From Prosthecomicrobium sp. N25 (GTDB lineage Bacteria > Pseudomonadota > Alphaproteobacteria > Rhizobiales > Ancalomicrobiaceae), in NCBI RefSeq assembly GCF_037203705.1, contig NZ_JBBCAT010000001.1, positions 124,001-188,000 of the forward strand: a stretch of 64,000 nt of DNA. Direction: 5' to 3'. The notes under the pieces were generated by a model, which made no database searches, was not told the DNA's origin, and saw only the letters and a program-made list of their open reading frames with translations. The translations under genes were made by a program, and so were the position numbers. This document shows, one piece after another, positions 1 to 10,358 of the stretch (its first letter is position 1; each line of letters opens with the position of its first letter).

Positions 1-937
1 AACGCGAGGCCCGTGTACGCCTGATCCAACAAACCAACGCGGGTGTCGCTGCGGCACGCAATACGGGTATACGGCTCAGCCAGGGGGAATACATCGCGCC
101 CCTGGATGCGGACGACCTCTGGGCTCCCCACAAGCTGGAGCGGCAAGTGGCCCGGCTCGAGGCGGGCGGCGCGGACGTCGGGTACGTCTACACCCTGTAT
201 CGCCTTATCGAGGCCGACGACACGGTCGTGTTCGACCGCAAGCCCTACCGCCCGGAGGGCTGGGTCTTCCTCCAGCAGGCGATCCAGAACTTCATCGGCT
301 GCGGCAGTTCGGTGCTGATGCGGCGCTCCGCCGTGTTCGAGATGGGCGGCTATTCGAGCCGCCTCCGCGAGGAGGGCCTGGAGGGCTGCGAGGACTTGTT
401 TCTGCAACTCTCGATCGCGGCCAGCTACCGGGTACTCGCGGTGCCGGAGCATCTGCTGGGGTACCGGCGCACGCCCAACAACATGTCGAGCGATTGGTAC
501 CGCATGGCCCAGTCGCGCCGGGCCGTTCTGGAGAGCTTCCTCGCCCGGTCGTCCGGCGAGGTCGCCGAGGTTCTGCAGGACGCCCTGTTCCGGACCGACC
601 TCAACGTGCTGCGCGTCGGGCTGAAGCGGATGAAGCTCGCCGCCGTCGCCCGGGTCGTGTCCGACCGCGCCCGGATCCACGACGTCCGCCTCGCCGAGTT
701 CGCGGGTGAGTTGAAGAAGATGACCATGCGCCGGCTCGGCCGCGCCGTCCCGTCCGGGGATGCGGGCCGACCTCAGGGCCGCCGCTTCGAGGACTACGAG
801 CCGGACGAACTGGTCGACGGCGGCCCCGATCCCGACCTCGCCGTCCTGATGGCGCGTGCCCGCGCGGTCGACGCCGTCCGTGGCGGCCGCTACCTGGACA
901 GCCCGCCCGAGCTCGGGCACCTCGCGGCGGATCCGTC

Positions 938-941
<4 letters not shown>
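1..941 (+). CDS. Family 2 glycosyltransferase, 5' end cut off by the window edge
   Basis: The reading frame is open from base 3 and has no start inside the window, so this is the C-terminal part of a larger gene. The first readable residues carry the family-2 nucleotide-sugar region NAGVAAARNTG and the metal-binding motif LDADD (105-116). After these come an acceptor-side domain with GCEDLFLQL and a basic C-terminal tail. The missing N-terminus should hold the first Rossmann-like strand. It would transfer a sugar from a nucleotide donor in the cytoplasm; donor and acceptor cannot be read from sequence. Its stop overlaps the next start (GTGA), so it opens, or lies within, the glycan operon. 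Confidence 0.88.
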
Positions 942-1929
<988 letters not shown>

Positions 1930-1933
<4 letters not shown>

Positions 1934-2883
1934 GCGCAGCGGCCAACAGCGCGGCTGTGCCCCCCTGCACGGTGACGGTCGTCGTCGCGACCTACAACCA
2001 TGTCCGGACCATCGGGGCGGCCATCGAGAGCGCCCTGGCGCAGCGTCTCGAAGAGCCCGTGGAGATCATCGTCAGCGAGGACCGGTCCACGGACGGGACC
2101 CGCGAAATCGTCGAGGCCATGGCGGCCCGGTCCCCCGACCGGATCCGCACCCTGCTCTCGACGGAGAACCTGCATTCCAACGAGGTGATCGCCCGGGCGC
2201 TGCGCGCCGCCCGCGGCCGTTATGTCGCCCTCCTGGACGGCGACGACCTGTGGACCGATCCCGACCGGCTCCGCCGCCAGGTGGCCTTCCTGGACGCGCA
2301 TCCGGACTGCGCCGCCGTCTTCATGAACGCCCTCGTGGCGGAGGGCGACCGGGTCACCGACCGGCGCTGGACGCGCGCGGACCTGCCGCCCCGCTTCGGC
2401 CCGGACGAGATCTGGGCGGGCAACCCCTACGCCACCTGCGCCGGCCTGTTGCGCCGGTCGGCCCTCCTGCCCGTTCCCGACTGGTATGCCGGCTTCTTCC
2501 CGGTCACCGACTGGCCGCTCTATGTCCTCGCCGCCCGGCACGGCTGGCTCGCCTTCCTGGACGAGCCTGTCGGCGTCTACCGGCTCCACGCCGACGGGCT
2601 CTACTCGCGCCTCTCGGAAGACGCCAAGCTCACCGCGGTGGAGCGTTTCTACCGGCGCATGATCGCCGAGGCGGGGCCGGATTTCGCCGACCGGGCGCGA
2701 CGGGGCGGGGCGCGCTTCTTCCTCGACTGGGCGGAAGCCTTCCTGGAGCGCGGCGAGCCGGCCCGCGCCTGGTCCTGTCTCGCCCGCTCGCTCCGCTTCG
2801 CCGTCGCCCGCGGCCGCCTGCCGTCGCGTCGGGCCTTCGGGCTCGGCCTCGACCTGGTCCGCCGGGCCGTGAGGTCCGCATGA
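1930..2883 (+). CDS. Family 2 glycosyltransferase
   Basis: 317 residues from the ATG that overlaps the previous stop (ATGA). The GT-A core starts TVVVATYNH (about residues 15-23), followed by SEDRSTDGT and the metal site DGDD at about 103-106. The pocket segment VTDWPLYVLAARHG has the Asp-rich character of the family. After about residue 225 comes a basic helical tail rather than a membrane domain. Cytoplasmic sugar transfer in assembly of the exported glycan is inferred from the operon. Linkage and donor are not predictable. Confidence 0.9.
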
Positions 2884-3863
2884 GCGCGGCGGCGGGCCAC
2901 CGTGATCCCGTTCCGCCGGTCGCGCCCGGCGTGCCGCGCCCGCGCTGGTCGGTGATGATCCCGGCCTACCGGAGCGCCCGCACGATCGGCGCCACGCTGG
3001 AGAGCGTCCTCGCCCAGGCGCCCGGGCCCGACGAGATGCAGATCGAGGTGGTCGACGACGGGTCCGGCGACGAGGCGGAGCGCATCGTCCGGGCCCTGGG
3101 GCGGGGCCGGGTCGGCTTCCGCGCCCATGACAGCAATCTCGGCCACATCCGGACCTTCCACGATTGCCTTCTCGCCGCGCGCGGCCAACTCGTGCATCTG
3201 CTCCATGCCGACGACCTCGTCCGGCCCGGATTCTACGCGGCTCTCGGCGCCGCCTTCGAGGCCTGCCCCGACCTTGGCGCCGCCTACTGCCGCGCCGTCT
3301 ACGTCGACGAGGCCGGCCGGGAGCTCGGCATGGTCCCGGAAGCCTTCCCGGCCGCCGGGCCGATCCCGGACGCGGCCGCCTTCCTGGCCGCCGAACAGCG
3401 CATCATGACGCCCGCCATCGTGGTCCGCCGCGCCGCCTACGAGGCGCTCGGCGGCTTCGACCGGCGCTTCGACTGCGCCGAGGACTGGGAGATGTGGGTG
3501 CGCATCGCCGCGAGTTACCCGATCTGGTACGAGCCGCGGCCGCTCGCCCTGTACCGCATGCACCCGGACTCTAACACCGGCCGTCACGTCCGCTCGGCGG
3601 CCGATGCCGCGGCCAACCGGCTGGCCATCTCGGTGATCTCCGGCTATCTGCCGCCCGACCGCGCCGGCGCGGTCGCCCGGAGCGCCCGGCGCACCTACGC
3701 GTCGAGTGCGATCGACAGCGCGGCCGCCCTGCTGAGGGCGGGCGATCCCGGCGCCGCGCTGGCGCAGGCTCGCGAGGCGCTCCGCCTTTCGCCCGCCGCC
3801 GCGCTCCGCCGCGCCGTCCGCATCCTCGCATCCCGGGGGACCCCTGTTGCCAGACGCTCCTGA
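2880..3863 (+). CDS. Family 2 glycosyltransferase with HADD in place of DxDD
   Basis: 327 residues, start chosen at the ATGA overlap at 2880. A 20-residue Pro-rich leader precedes the GT-A core (SVMIPAYRSARTIG, about residues 24-37). VVDDGSGD follows, then HLLHADD at about 106-112, where His replaces the usual first Asp of the metal motif. The second Asp pair is intact, so activity is plausible. CAEDWEMWVRIAA is the acceptor/base region. The C-terminal 100 residues are Ala/Arg-rich helices. It lies mid-operon and its stop overlaps the TTG start of the following oxidoreductase by 17 nt. Confidence 0.89.
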   Translation: MSAAAGHRDPVPPVAPGVPRPRWSVMIPAYRSARTIGATLESVLAQAPGPDEMQIEVVDDGSGDEAERIVRALGRGRVGFRAHDSNLGHIRTFHDCLLAARGQLVHLLHADDLVRPGFYAALGAAFEACPDLGAAYCRAVYVDEAGRELGMVPEAFPAAGPIPDAAAFLAAEQRIMTPAIVVRRAAYEALGGFDRRFDCAEDWEMWVRIAASYPIWYEPRPLALYRMHPDSNTGRHVRSAADAAANRLAISVISGYLPPDRAGAVARSARRTYASSAIDSAAALLRAGDPGAALAQAREALRLSPAAALRRAVRILASRGTPVARRS

Positions 3864-4905
3864 CCGCCCGGCCGCCCCGCCTCGCCTCGCGCTTGCGGGC
3901 TGCGGGGCGGTCGCGCGCCTCTATGCCGGCCCGGCGCTCGCCCGCCTCGCCGGGCAAGGGGTGCTCGCGGTCTCCGCCCTCTACGACCCCGACCCGGCGG
4001 CGGTGGACGCCCTGAAGGCCCTGCTGCCGGGGGCCGAGGCCGTCCCGCGCTTCGATGCCCTGCTGCCGAAAGCCGACGTCGTCCTGCTGGCCGGACCGCC
4101 GCGGACCCGGGCCGAGCAGGGCCTGGCGGCCCTCGCGGCCGGCCGCGCCGTCTTCGCCGAGAAGCCGCTCGCCGCCGGCGCGACCGCCGCCCGCACCCTG
4201 GTCGAGGCGGCCGAAGCAGCCGGCGTGCCGCTGGGCGTCGGCCTCGTGCGCCGCTTCTTTCCCGCAACCGCCGCGGTCCGCTCCCTTCTCGCCGCCGGCG
4301 CGATCGGGACCGTCCGCCGCGTGACCTGGTTCGAGGGCGGCCCCTTCGCCTGGCCGGTCGCCTCGCCGGCCTACTTCTCGCGCAGCGCCTTCGGGGGCGG
4401 GGTGACGGAGGACATCGGCACCCATGTGGTCGACCTGCTCGCCTGGTGGCTGGGACCCCTGACGCTCGTCGACGCCGCCGACGACGCGATGGGCGGGGTC
4501 GACGCCAACGCCCGGATCCGCCTCGCCGCCGGGGAGGCCGCGATCGACGTCCGGCTCAGCCGCGACTGGGCCCGCCCGAACCGCGCCGTGCTGGAGGGGG
4601 ATCGCGGACGGCTGGTCTGGGACACCGAGGACATCGGCGCGGTCGCCCTCGAGCCGCTGGACGGCCCGCCCGGGCGCCTCGTCCTCGACGGCGCGCCGGA
4701 TTTCGTCGACGCCTACGCGGCCCAGATCGCCGACTTCGCCGCCGCCGCCCGTGCCGGCCGGCCGCCGCGCGTCCCGGCCCGGGCCGGGCTCGACGCCGCC
4801 CTCCTGGTCGAGGCGTGCCGGGCGCGTCGTCGGCTGATGGACATGGGATGGCTCACGGACGGTGAGCGCGCCGCCGCCGCGCGGCTCGCGGAGGCCGCGC
4901 CATGA
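3847..4905 (+). CDS. Gfo/Idh/MocA family oxidoreductase
   Basis: 352 residues from a TTG start inside the end of the upstream transferase gene. An N-terminal Rossmann fold (LALAGCGAVARLY, about residues 14-26) is followed by the family motif EKP (105-107), whose Lys is usually catalytic, and by GVTEDIGTHVVDLLAWWLG with the active-site Asp/His pair. Such enzymes oxidise or reduce a hydroxyl of a sugar or nucleotide sugar with NAD(P). In this operon it probably makes a modified sugar donor, perhaps with the two SDRs. The exact substrate is unknown. Confidence 0.86.
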   Translation: MPDAPDRPAAPPRLALAGCGAVARLYAGPALARLAGQGVLAVSALYDPDPAAVDALKALLPGAEAVPRFDALLPKADVVLLAGPPRTRAEQGLAALAAGRAVFAEKPLAAGATAARTLVEAAEAAGVPLGVGLVRRFFPATAAVRSLLAAGAIGTVRRVTWFEGGPFAWPVASPAYFSRSAFGGGVTEDIGTHVVDLLAWWLGPLTLVDAADDAMGGVDANARIRLAAGEAAIDVRLSRDWARPNRAVLEGDRGRLVWDTEDIGAVALEPLDGPPGRLVLDGAPDFVDAYAAQIADFAAAARAGRPPRVPARAGLDAALLVEACRARRRLMDMGWLTDGERAAAARLAEAAP

Positions 4906-6008
4906 CGCGGACCGCGGTCCTGGGCGCGGCCGGGTTCATCGGCAGCCGTGCGGTCGAGATGCTGCATCTGGAGCGCCCGGGCTCGGTCGTGCCGATCGCC
5001 CGCCGTCCCGAGCGGCTCGCCGGCGCCGCCCGCTTCGCCCTCGACATGCGGGTCGCCGACGCGCGCGACGAGGGTGCCCTGACGGCCGCCTTCGCGGGGA
5101 TCGATGCCGTCGTCCATGCGGTCGCGGGCGATCCGGCCACCATCCTGGGCGCGGTCGCGCCGGTCTACCGCGCCGCCGCCGCGGCCGGCGTCCGCCGCAT
5201 CGCGGTCCTCAGCACCGCCTCGGTGCACGGCCAGGACCCCGAGCCGGGCACCGACGAGACGAGCCCGCTCTCCGACCGCCAGTCGATCCCCTACAACAAC
5301 GCCAAGGTCCGCGCCGAACGCCTCTGGTTCGACCTCCGGCGCGGCGGGTCCGTGGAGGTCGTGCTTCTGCGCCCCGGCATCGTCCACGGGCCCCGCTCCT
5401 CCTGGATCGCCGGCTTCGCGGACGAATGCCTGGCCGGCACCGCCTATCTGGTGGACGGCGGGCGCGGCGTCTGCAACGCCGCCTATGTCGACAACGTCGT
5501 CCATGCCGTCCGGCTGGCCCTGGCGGTCCCGGAGGCGGACGGGCGCGCCTATATCGTCGGGGACGCCGAGCTCGTCACCTGGGCGGACCTGCTCTGCCCG
5601 GTCGCCGCCGCACTCGGCCGCGAGATCGACGAAATGTCGGTGTCCCTGGAGCAGGCCCGGGCCACCCTGCGCCGGCCGTCGCCCCGCGACGCCATCAGCG
5701 CGGCGCTTCACCGCCGCCTGCCCCGGCCGGTCGTCGCCGGCCTGAAGGCGGCCTACCGGGAATGGCGGGGCCGCCGCCCGGCCGCGTCCGGCCCCGGCCG
5801 GGAGATCACGGAGGAGCGCATCCTGCTGCACACCGCCCGCACCCGCCTCGGTTTCGACCGCGCCCGCCGCGAGCTCGGCTACGAGCCGCCCGTCGCCTTC
5901 GACGAGGCGACGCGGAGGACGCTCGCCTGGCTCGACTTCGCCGGGTATCCGGTCGTCCGAGACTTCGCCGGCTATCCGGTCGCGCTTCCCGGGAGGCGGC
6001 AGCCATGA
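4902..6008 (+). CDS. NAD-dependent epimerase/dehydratase family protein
   Basis: 368 residues, ATGA overlap with the upstream gene. GAAGFIG (about residues 8-14) binds NAD(P). STASVHG and YNNAK (Tyr131, Lys135) form the SDR catalytic set. The middle part (RPGIVHGPRSSW, YVDNVVHAV) resembles NAD-dependent epimerases. The C-terminus adds a basic linker and ends in a duplicated 9-residue unit, DFAGYPVVR then DFAGYPVAL, encoded by a 27-nt tandem repeat. Sugar-nucleotide modification is inferred from the locus; no specific reaction can be assigned. Confidence 0.85.
   Translation: MTRTAVLGAAGFIGSRAVEMLHLERPGSVVPIARRPERLAGAARFALDMRVADARDEGALTAAFAGIDAVVHAVAGDPATILGAVAPVYRAAAAAGVRRIAVLSTASVHGQDPEPGTDETSPLSDRQSIPYNNAKVRAERLWFDLRRGGSVEVVLLRPGIVHGPRSSWIAGFADECLAGTAYLVDGGRGVCNAAYVDNVVHAVRLALAVPEADGRAYIVGDAELVTWADLLCPVAAALGREIDEMSVSLEQARATLRRPSPRDAISAALHRRLPRPVVAGLKAAYREWRGRRPAASGPGREITEERILLHTARTRLGFDRARRELGYEPPVAFDEATRRTLAWLDFAGYPVVRDFAGYPVALPGRRQP
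5934..5982 (+). repeat. In-frame tandem duplication, 27-nt period
   Basis: Bases 5934-5955 recur at 5961-5982 with one mismatch, giving two copies of DFAGYPV at the C-terminus of the SDR gene. The period is 27 nt (nine codons), so the frame is kept. Confidence 0.9.
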
Positions 6009-7579
6009 CGCGCGTCTCGGCGGTCGTCACCACCTACGACCACGCCCGCTTCCTGGGCGAGGCGATCGACAGCATCCTGGCCCAGACCCGCCCGGCCGAC
6101 GAGATCATCGTGGTCGACGACGGCTCCGCCGACGACCCGGCTGCGGTGGTCGCCCGCTACGGTGCGCCCGTCCGTCTGATCCGCCAGGCGAATGCCGGCC
6201 TGTCGGCGGCCCGCAACACCGGGCTCGCGGCCGCGACGGGCGACATGATCCTGTTCCTCGACGCCGACGACCGGCTTCGCCCGGAGATGATCGCCCGGAC
6301 GCTGGAGGCCCTCGCGGCCTGCCCGGACTGCGCCTTCGCGTACGGCGCCTATGCGTTCGTGGACGAGGCCGGCAACGACCTCGGCACGGTCCGCCTGAAG
6401 CCACCGGGCGACGATGCCTATGCCGACTTCGTCTCCGGCAACATCGTGGGCATGCACGGGACCGTCCTGTACCGGCGCGCCGCGGTGTTGGCCGCGGGCG
6501 GCTTCGACCCGAGCCTCAGGGCCTGCGAGGACTACGACCTCTACCTGCGCCTGGCGCGCTCGCATCCGGTCCGGGCCGTTGACGCCGTTCTGGCCGACTA
6601 CCGCCGCCACGGGACAAACATGTCGCTCGGCATCCCGCGCATGCTGGACGCCGCCCTGACGGTCGTCGGCCGTCACCGGGAGCCGCCGCCGGGCCGCACC
6701 GGCTGGGCCGAGCGCCACGCCGCGTCGATTGCGGCCTGGAAGGCCTTCTACGCCGCCCAGCAGCTCGGCCAGCTCGCCGGGGCGCTGAAGCGCCGGAAGG
6801 GCGTCGCCGCCCAGCTCGCCGCCAGCGCCCGCATCGCCCGCATCGCGCCGGGCCAGGTCCTCCGCGACCTGCGGCGCCGGGCCGGCGGCCTCCGCCGCAA
6901 GCTGCGCCGGCGCCTCCCCGGCGCCCGCATCCGCTTCGGCGACCTCGCCCGGACCACACCGGTCAGCACCGCCTTCGGGTACGACCGCGGCAAGCCGCTC
7001 GACCGGCGCTACATCGAGGCCTTCCTGGCCGCCCACGCCGCCGATATCCGCGGCCGCGTCCTGGAGATCGGCGACGCCGCCTATTCGACCCGCTTCGGCG
7101 GACCGGCCGTCACACGGCAGGATGTGCTCAACCGCCATCCCGGCCACCCCGCGACGACCTTCGTGGGCGACCTCGCCGACGGCGCCGGCCTACCCGCCGA
7201 CGCCTTCGACTGCATCGTCCTGACCCAGACCCTGCACCTCGTCTTCGACATGCCGGCCGCGGTCGCCACCCTGCACCGCAGCCTGAAGCCGGGCGGGGTC
7301 CTGCTGGCGACCGTGCCCTGGGCGAGCCCCATCGACCGCGGCGAATGGGGGGCGGAATGGTACTGGTCCGTCTCCCCCGCCGCGCTCCGCCGCCTGCTCT
7401 CCGGCCCCTTCGCGCCCGAACGGACCGAGGTGGTCCCCTACGGCAACGTCATGGCCGCCGCCGCCTTCCTGTACGGGCTCGCCGAGCACGAGCTCAGGCC
7501 GGATCAGCTCGACGTCCACGACCCGCACTGCCCGGTCGTCGTCGCGGGCCGCGCCGTCAAGACCGAGGTGTCGCGGTGA
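6005..7579 (+). CDS. Bifunctional family 2 glycosyltransferase / methyltransferase-like protein
   Basis: 524 residues from the ATGA overlap at 6005. Residues 1 to about 230 are a GT-A family-2 domain (SAVVTTYDHARFL, VVDDGSADD, FLDADD at about 85-89, CEDYDLYLRLARSHP). A basic helical linker of about 90 residues follows. The C-terminal part, about 325-510, resembles a class I SAM methyltransferase: GRVLEIGDAAYS at motif I, GDLADGAGLP, FDCIVLTQTLHLV and LKPGGVLLATVP. Motif I lacks the classical GxGxG, as I recall for the methyltransferase type found beside such transferases. It could add a sugar and then methylate it, the kind of reaction that caps chains for Wzm/Wzt export. That role is inference. 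Confidence 0.87.
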   Translation: MTRVSAVVTTYDHARFLGEAIDSILAQTRPADEIIVVDDGSADDPAAVVARYGAPVRLIRQANAGLSAARNTGLAAATGDMILFLDADDRLRPEMIARTLEALAACPDCAFAYGAYAFVDEAGNDLGTVRLKPPGDDAYADFVSGNIVGMHGTVLYRRAAVLAAGGFDPSLRACEDYDLYLRLARSHPVRAVDAVLADYRRHGTNMSLGIPRMLDAALTVVGRHREPPPGRTGWAERHAASIAAWKAFYAAQQLGQLAGALKRRKGVAAQLAASARIARIAPGQVLRDLRRRAGGLRRKLRRRLPGARIRFGDLARTTPVSTAFGYDRGKPLDRRYIEAFLAAHAADIRGRVLEIGDAAYSTRFGGPAVTRQDVLNRHPGHPATTFVGDLADGAGLPADAFDCIVLTQTLHLVFDMPAAVATLHRSLKPGGVLLATVPWASPIDRGEWGAEWYWSVSPAALRRLLSGPFAPERTEVVPYGNVMAAAAFLYGLAEHELRPDQLDVHDPHCPVVVAGRAVKTEVSR

Positions 7580-8541
7580 GCCTGCGCGGCAGGGCGGCGG
7601 CCTTGGCGCGCCGGATCCGGCTCCTGATCGGGGCGGAGCGACCGATCGTCCTGATGTACCACCGGGTCGAGACGCTGCAGGTCGACCCCTGGCGGCTCGC
7701 CGTCGCCCCGGACCGTTTCGCCCGCCAGATCGCGCTCCTCTCCCGCCGCCGCCGCGTCGTGCCGCTGTCCTGGCTGGCCGGCGAACTCGCGGCGGGCCGC
7801 CTGCCGCGCCACGTGGCGGCCGTCACCTTCGACGACGGCTATGCCGACCTTTACCGGAACGCCCTGCCGGTGCTGGCCGCGGCGCGCTGCCCCGCCACCG
7901 TCTTCGTTACCACGGGCGCGACCGACCGCCCCGACGGCTTCTGGTGGGACGCCCTCACCCGCCTGGTGCTGGAGACCCCGGTCCTGCCGCCCCGCCTCGA
8001 CCTCGCCGCCGGCGGCCTGCGCGTCGCCGGCGCGGTGCCGGAAGATCCCGCCGGGCGCGGCGCCCTCCTGGCCGCGATCCACGGACCGTTACGTGTCGCC
8101 GGCGAGGCCGCCCGCCGCGATGCGATGGCGGCGCTCCACGACTGGGCCGGGCTCGCGCCGGAGCCCCGCCCGCGCGACCGCGCCATGACCTCGGCCGAGA
8201 TCGCCGCCATGGCGGCGAGCGGCTGGGTCGAGATCGGGGGCCACACCGTCACCCATCCCTCCCTGCCGGCCCTGTCGCCGGAGGCGGCGGCGGCCGAGGT
8301 CCGCGAGGGCCGGGAGTGCTGCCGGGCCCTCTCCGGCCAGCCGGTCACCGGGTTCGCCTACCCGTTCGGTGACCAGGACCCCGCCGTGCGCGCGGCGGTG
8401 CGCGAGGCCGGCTTCGGCCATGCGGTCACCACCGTGGCCGCCCCCGCCCGTGCCGGCACGGATCCGCTGGCGATCCCCCGCCTCCTGGCCGCCGACTGGG
8501 ACGAGGAGACCTTCGCGCAGGAGGTGCTCCGCCATGGCTGA
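7576..8541 (+). CDS. Polysaccharide deacetylase (NodB-like, CE4)
   Basis: 321 residues from a GTG start overlapping the upstream stop. IVLMYHRVE lies near residue 24, the catalytic and metal motif TFDDGY at about 84-89, and the second metal motif HTVTHPSLP around residue 233; RxxFAYPFGDQ-type motif 3 is also present. These enzymes remove N- or O-acetyl groups from sugars with a divalent metal. No signal peptide is visible, so it probably acts on a cytoplasmic or membrane-face intermediate of the glycan made by this operon. Its stop overlaps the next start by 8 nt. Confidence 0.89.
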   Translation: MSLRGRAAALARRIRLLIGAERPIVLMYHRVETLQVDPWRLAVAPDRFARQIALLSRRRRVVPLSWLAGELAAGRLPRHVAAVTFDDGYADLYRNALPVLAAARCPATVFVTTGATDRPDGFWWDALTRLVLETPVLPPRLDLAAGGLRVAGAVPEDPAGRGALLAAIHGPLRVAGEAARRDAMAALHDWAGLAPEPRPRDRAMTSAEIAAMAASGWVEIGGHTVTHPSLPALSPEAAAAEVREGRECCRALSGQPVTGFAYPFGDQDPAVRAAVREAGFGHAVTTVAAPARAGTDPLAIPRLLAADWDEETFAQEVLRHG

Positions 8542-9427
8542 CCCCGCGGCCGCGCCGGCCGTCACAGCGGCGATCGTGGTGCTCGACGGCGAGCGTTTCA
8601 TCGGCGAGGCGCTGGCGAGCATCCGCGACCAGACCTTCCGGGACTGGGAGCTCGTGGTGGTGGACGACGGCTCGACCGACCGCACCGCTTCGCTGGTGGA
8701 GGCCTTCGGGGCGGAGCGGCCCGGCCGCGTCTGCCTGCTCCGCCACCCGGGCGGCGGCAATCGCGGCATCGCGGCCTCCCGCAACCTCGCGATCGCCCGC
8801 GCCCGCGGTCGCTACGTCGCCTTCCTGGACGCCGACGACGTGTGGCTGCCGGAGAAGCTCGCCGAACAGGTCGCGATCCTGGATGCCGACCCGGAGCTCG
8901 GGCTCGTCTACGGCCGCAGCCTCATCTGGTACGGCTGGTCCCCCGCCGCGCCCCGCGCCGACCACTACTATCCCCTCGGCGTCGAGGCCGACCGCCGCCA
9001 CGAGCCGCCGGTGCTGTTCGAGCTCCTGATGCGCAACGAGGCCCAGACGCCGACCACCTGCAACGCCATGATCCGCCGGAGCCTGTTCGACCGCCTCGGG
9101 CCGTTCGATCCGCGCTTCCGCACGATGTTCGAGGACCTGACCTTCTTCGCCAAGGCCCTCGCCACCACGCCCGCCTATGTGTCGGACCGGACCTGGGCGA
9201 AATACCGCCAGCATCCGGAGAGTTGCACGGCGGTCTCCGCCGCCCGCGGGGCCGACGACCTGCGGCGTCTGCGCTTTCTCCTCTGGCTCGGCCGCTCCCT
9301 CCCCCCGGAGGCCCGCGGGCCGCGCGTCCTGGCGGCGCTCGCCGCCGAACGACGCCGGGCCGCCCGAGCCGTGGCGCGGGGCTTCGGCAGGCGCCTGCGC
9401 CGGCGGCTCGCCGGCTGGATCCGGTGA
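8534..9427 (+). CDS. Family 2 glycosyltransferase
   Basis: 297 residues. The ATG at 8534 was chosen because it lies 8 nt inside the upstream gene and gives the GT-A core directly (AAIVVLDGERFIGEALAS, about residues 12-29). VVVDDGSTDRT follows, then the metal site FLDADD (about 97-102). The segment NEAQTPTTCNAMIRRS and MFEDLTFFAKAL are acceptor-side elements. The tail is strongly Arg-rich and may bind the membrane surface. Coupled by GTGA overlap to the following transferase, to which it is clearly related in plan. Confidence 0.9.
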   Translation: MADPAAAPAVTAAIVVLDGERFIGEALASIRDQTFRDWELVVVDDGSTDRTASLVEAFGAERPGRVCLLRHPGGGNRGIAASRNLAIARARGRYVAFLDADDVWLPEKLAEQVAILDADPELGLVYGRSLIWYGWSPAAPRADHYYPLGVEADRRHEPPVLFELLMRNEAQTPTTCNAMIRRSLFDRLGPFDPRFRTMFEDLTFFAKALATTPAYVSDRTWAKYRQHPESCTAVSAARGADDLRRLRFLLWLGRSLPPEARGPRVLAALAAERRRAARAVARGFGRRLRRRLAGWIR

Positions 9428-10353
9428 CGCCGATGCCCCGGGTGTCGATCGTCACGCCGTTCCTCGACGCCGAGCCGTTCCTGGCGCAGGCGATCGACAG
9501 CGTCCGGGCCCAGACCGTCCCCGACTGGGAGCTGCTGCTGGTCGACGACGGCGCGCGGGACGGCAGCCGCGCCGTCGCGGAGGCCGCCGCGGCCGAGGAC
9601 CCTCGCATCCGCCTCCTGCCCGCGCCTGCCGGGCCGGAGGGCCCGGCGGCGGCCCGCAACCGCGGCCTCGCCGCGGCGGGTGGGGAGTTCGTGGCCTTCC
9701 TGGACGCGGACGACCGCCTCGAGCCGGCCATGCTGGCCGTCACCCTCGACGTCCTCGAGCGCCGTCCGGACGTCGCGATGGTGTACGGCCCGACCGTCTG
9801 GTGGCACCCGGACGACCCCGCCCGCGACTGGACCGAACCGATGGACGGACGCGCCGGACGGGTCTTCCCGCCGCCGCGCCTCCTCGTCGACGTCCTCCTG
9901 CTGCAGGACGGCCAGGTCCCCTGCATCGGCTCGGTCCTGGTCCGCCGCACGGCCCTGGAGGCGGTCGGCGGCTTCGAGGAGAGCCTGCGGCTCTACGAGG
10001 ACCAGACCCTCTGGGTGAAGCTCTTCCTCCGCTTCCCCATCGCGGTCGTGGCCGAGCCGCTGTCGCGCTACCGCCAGCACCCGGCTTCCGCGTCGGCGGC
10101 GGCCGCCGCCGCGGGCCTCTACCGCCGGACGGGCGAGCACCCGGCCCGCGCCGCCTTCCTGGACTGGGTTGGCCGCCACCTGGAGGAAGCGGGGGACGTC
10201 GCCCCGGCGGTCCGCCGCGCCCTCGCCCTCGCCAGGTCCCCCTATCGCGAGGACGCGAGCCTCGCCGGCCGGCTGCTCCGGTTCCGGTTCCGGCTCCTGC
10301 GGGCGTGGCATCGGCGGCGGCGCCGGCTCCGCCGCCGCCTTGGCTTTGGCTGA
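9424..10353 (+). CDS. Family 2 glycosyltransferase, last gene of the glycan operon
   Basis: 309 residues from the GTG overlapping the upstream stop; an ATG three codons later (9433) is an alternative. GT-A core RVSIVTPFLDAEPFL (about residues 6-20), LVDDGARDGS, ARNRGLAAAGGE and metal site LDADD (93-97). LYEDQTLWVKLFL is the probable base region. The C-terminus is Arg-rich. Only five bases separate its stop from the convergent stop of the Wzt-like gene, so any terminator must lie inside coding sequence. Confidence 0.9.
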   Translation: MTPMPRVSIVTPFLDAEPFLAQAIDSVRAQTVPDWELLLVDDGARDGSRAVAEAAAAEDPRIRLLPAPAGPEGPAAARNRGLAAAGGEFVAFLDADDRLEPAMLAVTLDVLERRPDVAMVYGPTVWWHPDDPARDWTEPMDGRAGRVFPPPRLLVDVLLLQDGQVPCIGSVLVRRTALEAVGGFEESLRLYEDQTLWVKLFLRFPIAVVAEPLSRYRQHPASASAAAAAAGLYRRTGEHPARAAFLDWVGRHLEEAGDVAPAVRRALALARSPYREDASLAGRLLRFRFRLLRAWHRRRRRLRRRLGFG

Positions 10354-10358
10354 GTCGG

